Assembly: GCF_000157895.3 (NCBI RefSeq)
Contig: NC_022663.1
Span: 6,368,278 to 6,432,277 of the forward strand
DNA length: 64,000 bases
Direction of reading: 5' to 3'
Source: Mycobacterium kansasii ATCC 12478
Lineage (GTDB): Bacteria > Actinomycetota > Actinomycetes > Mycobacteriales > Mycobacteriaceae
Below are positions 18,704-27,663 of the stretch, piece by piece. A program made the translations under genes and the position numbers. The first letter of the stretch is position 1; each line of letters begins with the position of its first letter. The notes beneath the pieces are model-generated. The model was not told where the DNA came from. It ran no database searches and saw nothing but the letters and a program-made list of their open reading frames with translations.

Positions 18704-18858
18704 GTCGCTTTCTCCCTCTCGGCTCTGCAGGTCTTGATGACAGACGCTACGAGGCGCAGAGGTCCCAGGTCATGACCACAACGAGGGATTGTCGAGCCAT
18801 CCCGCGATAGTCAAGTCTGACTATCGACCGGCCGCGACACCGCGATTACCTTGACACC

Positions 18859-21765
18859 ATGGCGCAGTGGGTGCAGCCACCGCTTCCAGCCGAGCTGATC
18901 GCCCGTCGCGGCGGTCCGATGGTGGGCCGCGACGCAGAACTCGCGGTATTCGAGCAGGCCTGGGAACGGGTGGAAAGCGGTAACCGTCAGGCGGTGTTCG
19001 TCGGCGGTGAACCGGGGGCCGGCAAGACGCGATTGGTTGCCGAGGTCGCCGGAACGCTGGCCGAACACGGGGTCGCGGTGCTGGTGGGCGGTTCGACGGC
19101 CGACGCGGGCGTGCCGTATGCGCCGTTCACCGAGGCGCTGGACCGTCTGCTGACCACCGGTCCGCCGGGGTCGATGGGGGAGCTGCTGGCCGACGTGGCA
19201 GTCCAGCTGCGCCGGCTGACAACCGAGGTCGACCGCCATCTGCCCGGTGTCGCCGCCGAAGACGACGTGGGGGCGCCCCGGCGGGCTCTTTTCGACGCGT
19301 TGACCGGCTTCTTGCGGCGCCTGAGCGTCGATCGCCCGATCGCGTTGGTGCTCGAAGATCTCCATTGGGCGCAGCTACCCACCCTCGCGATGCTCGAACA
19401 TGTGCTGATCGGCTGTGCCGATGTCCGCATGCTGGTGGTGGCCACCTTCCGCACCACCGAACCGGACCGCACCGAGGAGCTGGTCACCCGGCTGGCCGAT
19501 CTGCACCGGTTCGACGGTGTCCGGCGCCTCGACCTGGAGGGCCTGGACACCGAGGCGATCGCCGAGTTCGTCCGCCGCACACAGCAATTGCCCACGCCGT
19601 CCCTGCGCAGCACCGCGGCCCTGCTACGCGACAAGACCGGCGGCAATCCGTTCTTCCTCAACGAACTGTGCAACCACCTGGAAATCCGGGGCGGGATAGC
19701 GGCGCTGGGTTCGCAGCGGACCGTCCCGGCGTCGATCGGCGACGCCATCGCCCGGCGACTTGGCGGACTTGGCGCCACCGTCCGTGAAGTCGTCGAGCAG
19801 GCAGCGGTGCTGGGCCAAACGTTCGACCTGCCCGCGCTGATCGCGACCAGTCAGACCGATCTCACCGCGACGCTGGCAGCGGTCGATTCGGCCGAAGCCG
19901 TCGGGCTGGTACGGGCGGTGCCCGACTCCGATGGCGAGTTCGCCTTCGTGCACGCGCTCACTCGCGAGGCGGTGCTCGGTGGGATGGCGGCATCTCGGCT
20001 GCGGATTCTGCATGCGCGCGCGGCCGAAGCGCTGCAGGGGCGCGCGGACCCGTCGGTGATTCCCCGTCTGGCCAACCATTACCTGGTGGCGCACGTGCTG
20101 GGCTACCACGAGCAGGCGCTGCGCTACGCGGGCCAGGCGGCGCGGATGGCGGAACAGAGCCTGGCCTACGAGGACGCGGCCAAGTGGTACGAGCGGGCGG
20201 CCTCCCTCGCCGAGTTGAAGCTCGCCGACCGGGCAAAGCTCAACCTCTGGGCGGCGGCCAACCACATGCGCGCCGGCGATTTCGCCCGCGCGCGGGCCAT
20301 CTATGAGCGCATCAGCGCAATCGAGGACCCGCTGATTCGGCTGGAGGCCGCAGTCGGTTACGAGGACGCGAGCTGGCGTCCCGGGCTGGCCGACTCCAAG
20401 GCGGCCGACCTACTGGCGTCGGCGCTGGAAAGCTGCGGGCTGGACACCGACGACCCGCGCTACATCCACGCTCTCGGCAGTTTCGGACGGGCTCTGGGAT
20501 TTGCCGGCGAGGCGGCACGTGCCCGCGAAATCAGCGACCGCGCAATCGAACTCGCGCGGGCGGTCGATGATCCGACAGTGGTTCAGCATGCCTTGATGAC
20601 GAGCCTTTGGCACCTGACGCCGGACATGTGCGCCATCCAGGAGGAGCGGTCCACCGAACTGCTGCATGCGGCGCAGGCTCGTCGTGACTACGACGCGCTG
20701 GGTTCGGCCGCGCACTTTCGCGCCATGGTCAGCTATCTGACGGGGCGGCCCGAGGCCCTGGCCGCTTCGGCCGCCGACATGCAGCGATCGGTACAAGCCT
20801 GCGGCCAGCCCTTCTTCGGTTTCATCAGCGCGTGCGTCGAGCAAGCACTGGCATTCCTGCGCGGCGACTTCGCCGGTGCGGAAAGGTGGGCCGACATCGC
20901 GTTGCGCACCGGCAATTCGTTCGGCGCTGACGGAACCGAAGGCTCGCACGGAGTACAGATGTTCATGATCCGCCGCGAAACCGGCGGGCTGGACAGATTC
21001 GCCGGCTTCGTCGACGGCAGCGAGAGATTCGCCGGCCGCTGGGTCCCCGGCCTGCTGGCGCTGTACACCGAGCTCAACTGCGAACGCGGCATGGCCCGTG
21101 CCCTGAACCATTTGCTCAACCGCAATCTCGGCGACCACACCGACGAGGCTCAGTGGACGATGGAGCTGGTGTTCATGACGGAGGCGGCCTTAGCGCTGGG
21201 CAACCGGGAAGCGGTGCACGCGCTGCGCCCGTTCATCGCCCGCTATGCCGGCAAGAACCTGTTGGCGGGCCAGTTCGTCGCGCTGTTCGGCAGTGCCGAC
21301 CGGTATCTGGCCCGCATCGCGGCACTGGGCGGTGACGATCAGGCGGCTGAGCGTCTTTTCGGCGCCGCGCTGGAGATGGACCGGCGGATGGGTTCGGTAG
21401 TCCATGTGAGCGAGACGCTGGCCCGCCAAGCCTTGTTTGAAGCATCGCGCGGGCGAGCCGAGGCGGCCCGGCGCCTGGCGGACGAGGCCTGTGCCATCGC
21501 CGGGCCGATCGGCCAGGTGCGGGTTCTTGGCCTGGTGGATTCGTTGCTGACGGGGGATCTCGCGGGTCCGGATGGGCTCACCGACCGGGAGATCGAAGTG
21601 CTGCGGCTGCTGGCAGCGGGATTGAGCAACCGGGCCATCGGCGAACGGCTTTACATCAGTACCAACACGGCCGCCAATCATGTTCGCAGCATCCTGATCA
21701 AGACCGGGGCGGCCAATCGCACGCAGGCGGCCATGTATGCTGCCGACCACCAACTGCTGGGGTGA
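18859..21765 (+). CDS. LuxR-family transcriptional regulator with AAA ATPase (LAL type)
   Basis: 968 residues. The N-terminal AAA/STAND ATPase begins with the VGRDAELAVFEQAW box; Walker A is GGEPGAGKT near residue 50 and Walker B is LVLEDLHWA near residue 170. The middle (about 400-880) is helical and TPR-like. The last 65 residues are a LuxR HTH (LTDREIEVLRLLAAGLSNRA ... STNTAANHVRSILIK). LAL proteins sense ligands or partners and activate promoters in an ATP-dependent manner. The gene is divergent from the FAD oxidoreductase and ends 4 bases before the convergent DUF4242 gene. Confidence 0.9.
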   Translation: MAQWVQPPLPAELIARRGGPMVGRDAELAVFEQAWERVESGNRQAVFVGGEPGAGKTRLVAEVAGTLAEHGVAVLVGGSTADAGVPYAPFTEALDRLLTTGPPGSMGELLADVAVQLRRLTTEVDRHLPGVAAEDDVGAPRRALFDALTGFLRRLSVDRPIALVLEDLHWAQLPTLAMLEHVLIGCADVRMLVVATFRTTEPDRTEELVTRLADLHRFDGVRRLDLEGLDTEAIAEFVRRTQQLPTPSLRSTAALLRDKTGGNPFFLNELCNHLEIRGGIAALGSQRTVPASIGDAIARRLGGLGATVREVVEQAAVLGQTFDLPALIATSQTDLTATLAAVDSAEAVGLVRAVPDSDGEFAFVHALTREAVLGGMAASRLRILHARAAEALQGRADPSVIPRLANHYLVAHVLGYHEQALRYAGQAARMAEQSLAYEDAAKWYERAASLAELKLADRAKLNLWAAANHMRAGDFARARAIYERISAIEDPLIRLEAAVGYEDASWRPGLADSKAADLLASALESCGLDTDDPRYIHALGSFGRALGFAGEAARAREISDRAIELARAVDDPTVVQHALMTSLWHLTPDMCAIQEERSTELLHAAQARRDYDALGSAAHFRAMVSYLTGRPEALAASAADMQRSVQACGQPFFGFISACVEQALAFLRGDFAGAERWADIALRTGNSFGADGTEGSHGVQMFMIRRETGGLDRFAGFVDGSERFAGRWVPGLLALYTELNCERGMARALNHLLNRNLGDHTDEAQWTMELVFMTEAALALGNREAVHALRPFIARYAGKNLLAGQFVALFGSADRYLARIAALGGDDQAAERLFGAALEMDRRMGSVVHVSETLARQALFEASRGRAEAARRLADEACAIAGPIGQVRVLGLVDSLLTGDLAGPDGLTDREIEVLRLLAAGLSNRAIGERLYISTNTAANHVRSILIKTGAANRTQAAMYAADHQLLG

Positions 21766-21768
21766 CGA

Positions 21769-22038
21769 TCAAATGTCGGTCGACGCTCCGTCCGGCAAGA
21801 CGCGTTCGCTGACCTCGACGATGACGTCGGCCGGAAGACCGGCCCGCGAAGCCGCGGTCCGGATCGCCTCCGGCGAGGGTGCCTCGTAGAGGCAATACGT
21901 CTTTCGTTTGTCCGCTGACAGGAACGAATACAGCCAACGAACACCCTCCTCGGCATTGATCCGATTGATGCCATCGGCGACCTCGAAGGTGGGTTCCAGC
22001 TTTTCGGCATAGGTGCGCTCGACCATGAATATCGGCAC
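21769..22038 (-). CDS. DUF4242 small protein
   Basis: 89 residues matching the DUF4242 family (ferredoxin-like small proteins; a Streptomyces member binds nickel). Visible features are MPIFMVERTYAE, then INRINAEEGVRWLYSFLSADKRKTYCLYEAPS and a conserved ending around PADVIVEVSERV. The start is GTG at 22038 with AAAGGAG just upstream. The function in mycobacteria is unknown. The gene converges with the LAL regulator (3-base gap), and about 86 bases upstream of its start is a strong inverted repeat that may be its operator. Confidence 0.8.
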   Translation of the reverse strand: MPIFMVERTYAEKLEPTFEVADGINRINAEEGVRWLYSFLSADKRKTYCLYEAPSPEAIRTAASRAGLPADVIVEVSERVLPDGASTDI

Positions 22039-22406
22039 ACGGACTCCTTTGCGCCCTTTGCGCAGGCTGACGGGTCGAACCTGCCCTGCGTCGGTTCATC
22101 ATACGGCCGCGGTCCATGACCACTTCCGCTACCAGTAGTAGCGGAATAGCGGGGGTGCTCGACGGCTTTCCGGGTGACGATAGATTAGCCACACCCGGAA
22201 AGACGGTTGCGAATTTGCGGAAGCACATTTATCACCAGCCAGGCGCACAAGCGACAGGTACCCAACGGCCCGGCACATTGCAGTAGGGGTATACCCAGTT
22301 CTTTGTCGGATAAACGTGACGAATCCTACTCGCGGTGCCGGCAGATACCGCAGTTTGGTGGCCGTCGGCCAGGGTATTCAGTGGCCATCATGAGGAGTTG
22401 ATCGCA
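22039..22406. other. Intergenic region with inverted repeat
   Basis: 367 bases between the DUF4242 gene (minus) and the esterase gene (plus). It contains no convincing gene. It must hold the promoters of both divergent genes, and the inverted repeat at 22124-22146 is its most striking element. The stretch 22280-22320 is comparatively AT-rich. Confidence 0.45.
22124..22146. promoter_or_regulatory. Perfect inverted repeat, candidate operator
   Basis: TTCCGCTAC, a five-base spacer CAGTA, then GTAGCGGAA: two perfectly complementary 9-base arms. There is no following T-run, so a classical terminator is unlikely. It lies upstream of the divergent DUF4242 and esterase genes and has the size and symmetry of a dimeric repressor site. 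A partial third copy (TAGCGG) follows at 22147. Confidence 0.5.
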
Positions 22407-23438
22407 ATGGTCATGATCAAGAATCCCCGGCACACCCGGGCGAGGAAGCCGGATGGCCGGCGAATTCACCATCGCCACAGTCCGCAATCGATCGCCGTCT
22501 CACTTGCCAGCCGGTTGATCGTAAAGAACACGGTTCGTGCCTGGGCCATCCAACCGAATTTGCGTTGGCCATTTGATTACATCGACAGCTTAGCGGGTTT
22601 GCTGCCGCGTTTTCGGTCGTCGGTCAGGATTGACCCGGTACGCCTCGATCACTGCGCTGCAGAATGGGTTCGAGCGACGGGTGTTTCCCCGACACGGGCA
22701 ATTCTTTACCTGCATGGCGGAGCCTTCCTCACCTGCGGACTCAACACCCACCGCTCCCTGGTGTGCCGCTTGTCGAGGGCGGCGGATGCCGGTGTGCTCA
22801 CCGTCGGATACCGCAAGCTGCCGTCGTACCAGATCACCGACGCGATCGAGGACGCGTTGAGCGGCCTTTCCTGGTTGCAGGATCACGGCTTCGACGGCGA
22901 GCAGGTTGTGGTGGCGGGCGATTCGGCGGGCGGATACCTGGCGTTCATGACGACGTTGTCGGCGATCCGCAGCCACCTCGCGAAGCCGGCCGGCATCGCC
23001 ACCGTCTCGCCGTTCACCGATCCCGATCCGGCCCGCAAGCTCGCCCACCGAAACGCGCGCCGCTGTTCGATGTTCACCTGCGGAGCCCTGTCGATGTTCG
23101 CTCGGTACCTGGGCGAGGTGCAGCTTCCACAGGATCGGCCGAAATCCTCACGTCGGGTCGAGTCCCCGGTGGACGCCGACCTATCCCCGTTACCGCCCGT
23201 CGCCATCCATGCCAGTTCAGACGAACTGTTGCTGGCCGACGCCGAACTCATGGCGAAACGGCTCACCGCCGCGGGAATCCGGTGTGATCTGCACCTGTGG
23301 GACGGCCAGATTCACGATTTCCCGCTGGCGGCGGACGTCTTGCCGGAAGGCAGGCGGGCCATTCGATACCTCGGCGACTTCGTCAAAGAGGTCACCGACG
23401 GTTGCGCGGCGCGCACGCCCGCTGCAGCAGCCGGTTAG
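22407..23438 (+). CDS. Alpha/beta hydrolase of the HSL (LipN/LipF-like) family
   Basis: 343 residues. Features of hormone-sensitive-lipase-type esterases are the oxyanion-hole YLHGGAF near residue 105, the nucleophile elbow GDSAGG near 172, the acid in SSDELLLADAE and the catalytic His in QIHDFPL near the C-terminus. There is no signal peptide; the N-terminus is basic. GAGGAG at 22392-22397 lies 9 bases before ATG 22407. It would hydrolyse short- to medium-chain acyl esters. M. tuberculosis has many Lip paralogues of this kind and I cannot assign a single orthologue. Confidence 0.87.
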   Translation: MVMIKNPRHTRARKPDGRRIHHRHSPQSIAVSLASRLIVKNTVRAWAIQPNLRWPFDYIDSLAGLLPRFRSSVRIDPVRLDHCAAEWVRATGVSPTRAILYLHGGAFLTCGLNTHRSLVCRLSRAADAGVLTVGYRKLPSYQITDAIEDALSGLSWLQDHGFDGEQVVVAGDSAGGYLAFMTTLSAIRSHLAKPAGIATVSPFTDPDPARKLAHRNARRCSMFTCGALSMFARYLGEVQLPQDRPKSSRRVESPVDADLSPLPPVAIHASSDELLLADAELMAKRLTAAGIRCDLHLWDGQIHDFPLAADVLPEGRRAIRYLGDFVKEVTDGCAARTPAAAAG

Positions 23439-23441
23439 CGC

Positions 23442-23528
23442 CTATCGCGGATTTCGCGAGCCAATCAACTCCCAGTCGACTTCCTGGTCGAATTCCTGCC
23501 GCTGCGGTTCGTCCAGCTCGTCGCCCAT
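23442..23528 (-). other. Possible 28-codon small ORF or gene remnant
   Basis: On the minus strand an ATG at 23528 overlaps the stop (TGATG) of another short open stretch that reads ETTAYDWQEHGKPR. The small ORF encodes MGDELDEPQRQEFDQEVDWE followed by eight more residues. Its codon usage is high-GC3 like the neighbours and its amino-acid content is protein-like, unlike the Arg-rich shadow frames around it. It may be the tail of a decayed gene or a short peptide gene. I recognise no family. Confidence 0.22.
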
Positions 23529-23766
23529 CAGCGCGGTTTCCCGTGCTCCTGCCAGTCGTAGGCCGTCGTCTCGAGAGGCACGCCGTGGGCCTGAGACCAG
23601 GTTGGGGCCGCTCCGTCAGATCCGCCGGCGCCCGGGCGTCGAAAACGCGACAATCCGGTAGCCGGGGGCGCAGCACCCGTGTGATCGATCACAGCCGGTA
23701 GGTCCTGACCTGGCCGGACACCCTGATCTTCGGCGCCTCGACGGCATGGCGGGCTACGATGCCGCC

Positions 23767-25209
23767 ATGCCGCTCGCCGAAGGTTCGACGTTCGCGGGCT
23801 ACACCATCGTCCGACAGCTGGGCTCCGGCGGGATGGGCGAGGTCTACCTGGCCCGACACCCGAGACTGCCCCGCCAGGACGCCCTGAAGGTACTTCGGCC
23901 GGAGGTGTCCGCCGACACCGAGTACCGGGAACGCTTCAACCGTGAAGCCGACGCCGCGGCGTCGCTGTGGCACCCGCATATTGTCGCGGTGCACGACCGG
24001 GGCGAAACCGACGGCCAGTTGTGGATCGACATGGATTATGTCGACGGTGTGGATGCCGTACGGTTGCTGCGCGAGCGGTATCCCAACGGGATGCCGGGCC
24101 CCGAGGTCACCGCCATCATCACCGCGGTGGCCGAAGCGCTCGACTACGCCCACGAACACAAGCTGCTGCACCGCGACGTCAAGCCCGCCAACATCCTCAT
24201 CGCCAAGCCAGACTCCCCAGATCGGCGAATCATGTTGGCCGACTTCGGGATCGCTGGTTGGGTGGGCGAAGCCAGCGGGTTGACCGCGACCAATATGACC
24301 GTGGGCACCGTGTCCTACGCAGCGCCCGAACAGCTGATGGGCCAAGACCTCGACGGCCGGGCCGACCAGTACGCCCTGGCGGCGACGGCGTTCCACCTGC
24401 TCACCGGCACCCCACCGTTCCAGCACTCCAACCCCGCCGTGGTGATCAGCCAGCACCTCAGCGCCTCACCCCCGCCGATCGGTGATCGGTTGCCCGCCCT
24501 GGCGGACCTCGACCCGGTATTCGCCAAGGCACTGGCCAAAGATCCCAAGGACCGGTATCAGCGGTGCATCGACTTCGCTCGGGCGCTCGGCCATCGGCTG
24601 GGCGGTGGTGGCGATGCCGACGAAACTATCGCCCGACCCGTCGCGGTGCCCGTACCGCCGGCCAAACGGTCGTTGGTGCGACCAGCCGTGCTGATCCCCG
24701 CGCTGCTAGCGATACTGCTGGTCATCGCGACCTTGGTGGCGCTTCGCGAGTTCCAGCGCGCCGACGACGAGCGCGTCGTGTCCGCAACGACGTCCGGCTC
24801 GCCGGCGACCACGACCACTTCGGCGCCAACGACGTCCACTACCACGACTAGCACCACCACGCCGCCGACCACACCGTCGACCACCGCGGCGGCGCAGACC
24901 GAAACCACCACGTCGGCAGCCCCGGCTCCCGTCGTGGTCATCGGCGCCGTGTGCGCGCCGCAGGGCAGTACCGGCCTCACCAAGACCGGGGCGACCGCCT
25001 ACTGCTCGACCCTGCAGGGCACCAACACCACCATCTGGTCGCTCACCCCGGGCACGGTCGCGAGTCCGACGATCCCCGCCACCGCGGAGCCCACCGAGTC
25101 GCCGCTGCCCACCGAGCAGGAATCGCCGATCCGGATCTGCATGCAGCAGACGGGCCAGACCCGTCGGCAATGCCGCGAGGAGATTCGCCGCAGCAACGGC
25201 TGGCCCTGA
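23767..25209 (+). CDS. pknF: Transmembrane Ser/Thr protein kinase PknF
   Basis: 480 residues, close in sequence to M. tuberculosis PknF. The kinase domain spans residues about 1-275: glycine loop GSGGMGEV, catalytic Lys in ALKVLR, HRDVKPANIL, DFG, activation loop with TATNMTVGTVSYAAPE. A single membrane helix lies near 305-325 (AVLIPALLAILLVIATLVAL). A Thr/Ser-rich extracytoplasmic segment follows, then a Cys-containing sensor-like domain ending QTRRQCREEIRRSNGWP. In M. tuberculosis PknF phosphorylates the adjacent FHA/ABC exporter Rv1747. Here that gene starts at 27664, separated by an inserted PPE gene and a small secreted-protein gene. Confidence 0.94.
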   Translation: MPLAEGSTFAGYTIVRQLGSGGMGEVYLARHPRLPRQDALKVLRPEVSADTEYRERFNREADAAASLWHPHIVAVHDRGETDGQLWIDMDYVDGVDAVRLLRERYPNGMPGPEVTAIITAVAEALDYAHEHKLLHRDVKPANILIAKPDSPDRRIMLADFGIAGWVGEASGLTATNMTVGTVSYAAPEQLMGQDLDGRADQYALAATAFHLLTGTPPFQHSNPAVVISQHLSASPPPIGDRLPALADLDPVFAKALAKDPKDRYQRCIDFARALGHRLGGGGDADETIARPVAVPVPPAKRSLVRPAVLIPALLAILLVIATLVALREFQRADDERVVSATTSGSPATTTTSAPTTSTTTTSTTTPPTTPSTTAAAQTETTTSAAPAPVVVIGAVCAPQGSTGLTKTGATAYCSTLQGTNTTIWSLTPGTVASPTIPATAEPTESPLPTEQESPIRICMQQTGQTRRQCREEIRRSNGWP

Positions 25210-25277
25210 TCACCGCTGCGAACACGCGGTTTCGCGGACTCGAACGCGTCCGCCGCAAGGGCTGCTGGCGCCGGTGC

Positions 25278-26624
25278 TCAGCTGGCCATGCTTGAATCCC
25301 AGGTACCCGGCAACATCGGCACCGCCACGTCGCCGCCGAACTCGCTGTTCAATACGGTCAATCCGGCCGGTCGCAGGACGGCCCCGTCGGGCGCGGTCCC
25401 AGCAATACTTGAGATCTCGGCGCCCGATTCGGATGCCAGCACTTCCGACCCTGCTGAAGAACCGGAAGCGCCGGCCTGCGCCGCCACCGAGCTCGCCGCT
25501 GCGGCCGCATGCGCGGCCGAGCCGGTCGCCGGGGCGATTCCGGCCGACAGCGCGACGGGTGACGTGGCGAATCCGCCCATGGGCAAAGGAGTCGCAACAC
25601 CGGTTTGCGGCACAGCCGGTGAAACGCCCACCATTTCCGCCGCCATAGCGGCACCACCGAGCAGCTCGCGTATTGCCTGCGCCACCGCTGCCGCGGCGTT
25701 GTCGACCGCCCAGTACAGCGTTCCCAGCACCTTCCCCAGGAACACGGCCAGCTGCTGGACCACCGCCATGGCCGCGCGCAGCGTGATATCCAGGAAGATG
25801 AGGACCAGCTGAACTTGGTCCAGCAGCAATACCAGCAGGTCGCTGATCAGAAGGTTCAGTATCTTCACCATTTGAAGTACATAGCCGGCAAGCAAGACCA
25901 CGTACGCGACCACGAGTTGAAGCAGGTCGAAGAGCATTTGAACCCCGAATCGGGCCACCTCGGAGACCAACTCCCATAGCGCCTGGGTCAGCACGTGGGC
26001 CAGCGTTTCAAGCAGCTGCCAGATTATGTTCCACCAGGGAGGTTTGGGGGGCGGGGGGAAGCTCCCGACGTGGCCGACGTGGTGTTTGACTATGGCGGGG
26101 GCCGGGGGGGTATGCGGTGCCGCGACCAACGCCGCACCACTTACGGCAGCGTACACACTCATCGTGACCGCGGCCTGGACCCACATCCGCGCATAATCGG
26201 CCTCGTTGAGCGCAATCGGGATTGCATTAATCCCAAAGAAATTCGTCGCCATCAACACCGCGTGAGCGATGTGGTTGGCCGCCAGCTCACCGAGGGTCGG
26301 CATTGCCGCCAACGCGGAGGTATATGCCGCAGCGACGGTTTCATGCTGGGCAGCTGCGTCCAGGCTGTCGCTGCTGGCCTTCGTCAACCATGCCACGTAT
26401 GGCAGGTGGGCGGCGGCATAGCTTTCGGCGCTTGGGCCCTGCCAGTCCGCAGCCTGCACGCCGGCCAATAAGACAGTCAATTCCGCTGCCGCGTCGGCAT
26501 ATTCAGTACTCAGCGACGTCCACGCGTCCGCCGCAGCCAACAATGGGCCGGGCCCCGGACCGCTGCTCAACGTCGTCGAATGCGCCTCCGGCGGCCACGC
26601 CATCCAGATTTGGGCAATCATCAA
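25278..26624 (-). CDS. PPE-family protein, PPE1/PPE2-like class
   Basis: 448 residues. The PPE domain (residues 1 to about 175) starts MIAQIWMAWPPEAHSTTLSS, has the WxG motif in ADWQGPSAESY and the SGPGPGPLLAAA loop typical of PPE1/PPE2-like members. Residues 195-345 contain many hydrophobic and amphipathic helices (LLQLVVAYVVLLAGYVLQMV, LLVLLLDQVQLVLIFL), unusual for soluble PPEs. The tail ends in PMLPGTWDSSMAS, resembling the family's VPGTW ending. It lies antisense between pknF and the Rv1747 homologue, an insertion relative to M. tuberculosis. No PE or EsxAB partner is adjacent. Confidence 0.88.
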   Translation of the reverse strand: MMIAQIWMAWPPEAHSTTLSSGPGPGPLLAAADAWTSLSTEYADAAAELTVLLAGVQAADWQGPSAESYAAAHLPYVAWLTKASSDSLDAAAQHETVAAAYTSALAAMPTLGELAANHIAHAVLMATNFFGINAIPIALNEADYARMWVQAAVTMSVYAAVSGAALVAAPHTPPAPAIVKHHVGHVGSFPPPPKPPWWNIIWQLLETLAHVLTQALWELVSEVARFGVQMLFDLLQLVVAYVVLLAGYVLQMVKILNLLISDLLVLLLDQVQLVLIFLDITLRAAMAVVQQLAVFLGKVLGTLYWAVDNAAAAVAQAIRELLGGAAMAAEMVGVSPAVPQTGVATPLPMGGFATSPVALSAGIAPATGSAAHAAAAASSVAAQAGASGSSAGSEVLASESGAEISSIAGTAPDGAVLRPAGLTVLNSEFGGDVAVPMLPGTWDSSMAS

Positions 26625-27079
26625 GAACCTCCCGTTATGACCCGAGACGCCGCCGCGCGATCAACAAGGGCATTCGGCCTCGGTACGGCGAATGCTCTGG
26701 CGCGGGAGCGCGCCCAGCCTTCGGCATCACCGCACATCAAGCACACTTCTCCTAGTGTCGAGAACCCGCGCACCGCTGCGCGGTGATCAAGTCGCGCTCG
26801 AAAATTCTTGTCCGGACACGACTTCCGCGACTTGGCATAGTGTTGGCGCTGACGACCCGCGTGCCTAGGGTTGATTGGTCCCCCAAGTGCCAGATGGATG
26901 GGACAAAGCGCCCGTGGCATCGACCGCCCTGCCGCCGGGGGTGTGCAATACGCTGCGACAAAGGTTCAACCCGAGGCAACATGCACAGCGAAGCTCATGG
27001 CCCCTTAGGCAGGCGACGGTCGTGTCGTCACGCCTCGGCTTAACCCACTAGGCGCCGATAGCGCGGCACAAATCAGCGG
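26625..27079. other. Intergenic region without a recognised gene
   Basis: About 450 bases upstream of the PPE gene (minus) and downstream of the small secreted-protein gene. Reading frames on both strands are short and Arg-rich with no family signature. A small hairpin (CCGCGCACCGCTGCGCGG) is at about 26767-26784. This stretch presumably holds the PPE promoter. Confidence 0.4.
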
Positions 27080-27385
27080 TTACACACACCCGCTGACGCT
27101 GATGCGCCGGCCGACATTGGCGCAGACGTTGATGTTTGGTGCCGGCGGCGGGGGAGGCGGATAGTCTTCCGGCAACGGGGCGTATTCAGACGGGGGCGGA
27201 ACGTAGGGGGCTACCGCGTCGGCGATGTTGGCACATCCGCTGACCGAGACTCGCCGGCCGGCGTTGACGCACACATCCGCGTTCGCTTGGGCGGACGGCG
27301 CCATGATGGCGAACACTTCTGGCACGGCGGTGAATGCCAGTACCGCTGTCGCTAACACGGCCGCGGGCCGCTTCCAGGGGCGCAT
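27080..27385 (-). CDS. Small secreted protein with two Cys-bracketed repeats
   Basis: 101 residues. AAGGAG precedes ATG 27385 by 7 bases. Residues 1-35 form a signal peptide (basic MRPWKRP, hydrophobic core, cleavage near AQANA). The mature protein has CVNAGRRVSVSGCA, a Pro-rich linker (YVPPPSEYAPLPEDYPPPPP), and a second copy CANVGRRISVSGCV at the very C-terminus. Each copy brackets GRRxSVSG between two Cys and could form a small disulfide loop. I know no function for it. It sits between the inserted PPE gene and the Rv1747 homologue. Confidence 0.75.
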   Translation of the reverse strand: MRPWKRPAAVLATAVLAFTAVPEVFAIMAPSAQANADVCVNAGRRVSVSGCANIADAVAPYVPPPSEYAPLPEDYPPPPPPAPNINVCANVGRRISVSGCV

Positions 27386-27663
27386 CGAGATCTCCTTGCT
27401 GCTGGCCGGCACCTGCCCGGCTTTCCCAATCGATCGCGTGGGGCTGGTTGGGCAACGAATTTTATCCGCGCTCTCGTGCAACCAAGCACATGTCATCCTG
27501 CGCGCCGCCGGATTCGACGGCGGATACCGGACCTGGTTGACGAGTCTCTGCCTCGCGTGGGCGTTCGGGCCAGTGCACGATGTTCGCGAACTGATTACCC
27601 GCGACGAACACTCATCCACGTCTTGTTCTGCAGTTGGCGCTGCTGCCGTTACAGTTGGTCCCG

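Noticed and set aside
17627..18775. A 382-codon frame antisense to the BBE oxidoreductase
   Set aside because: The minus-strand protein carries FAD motifs and a good ribosome site; the plus frame has none.
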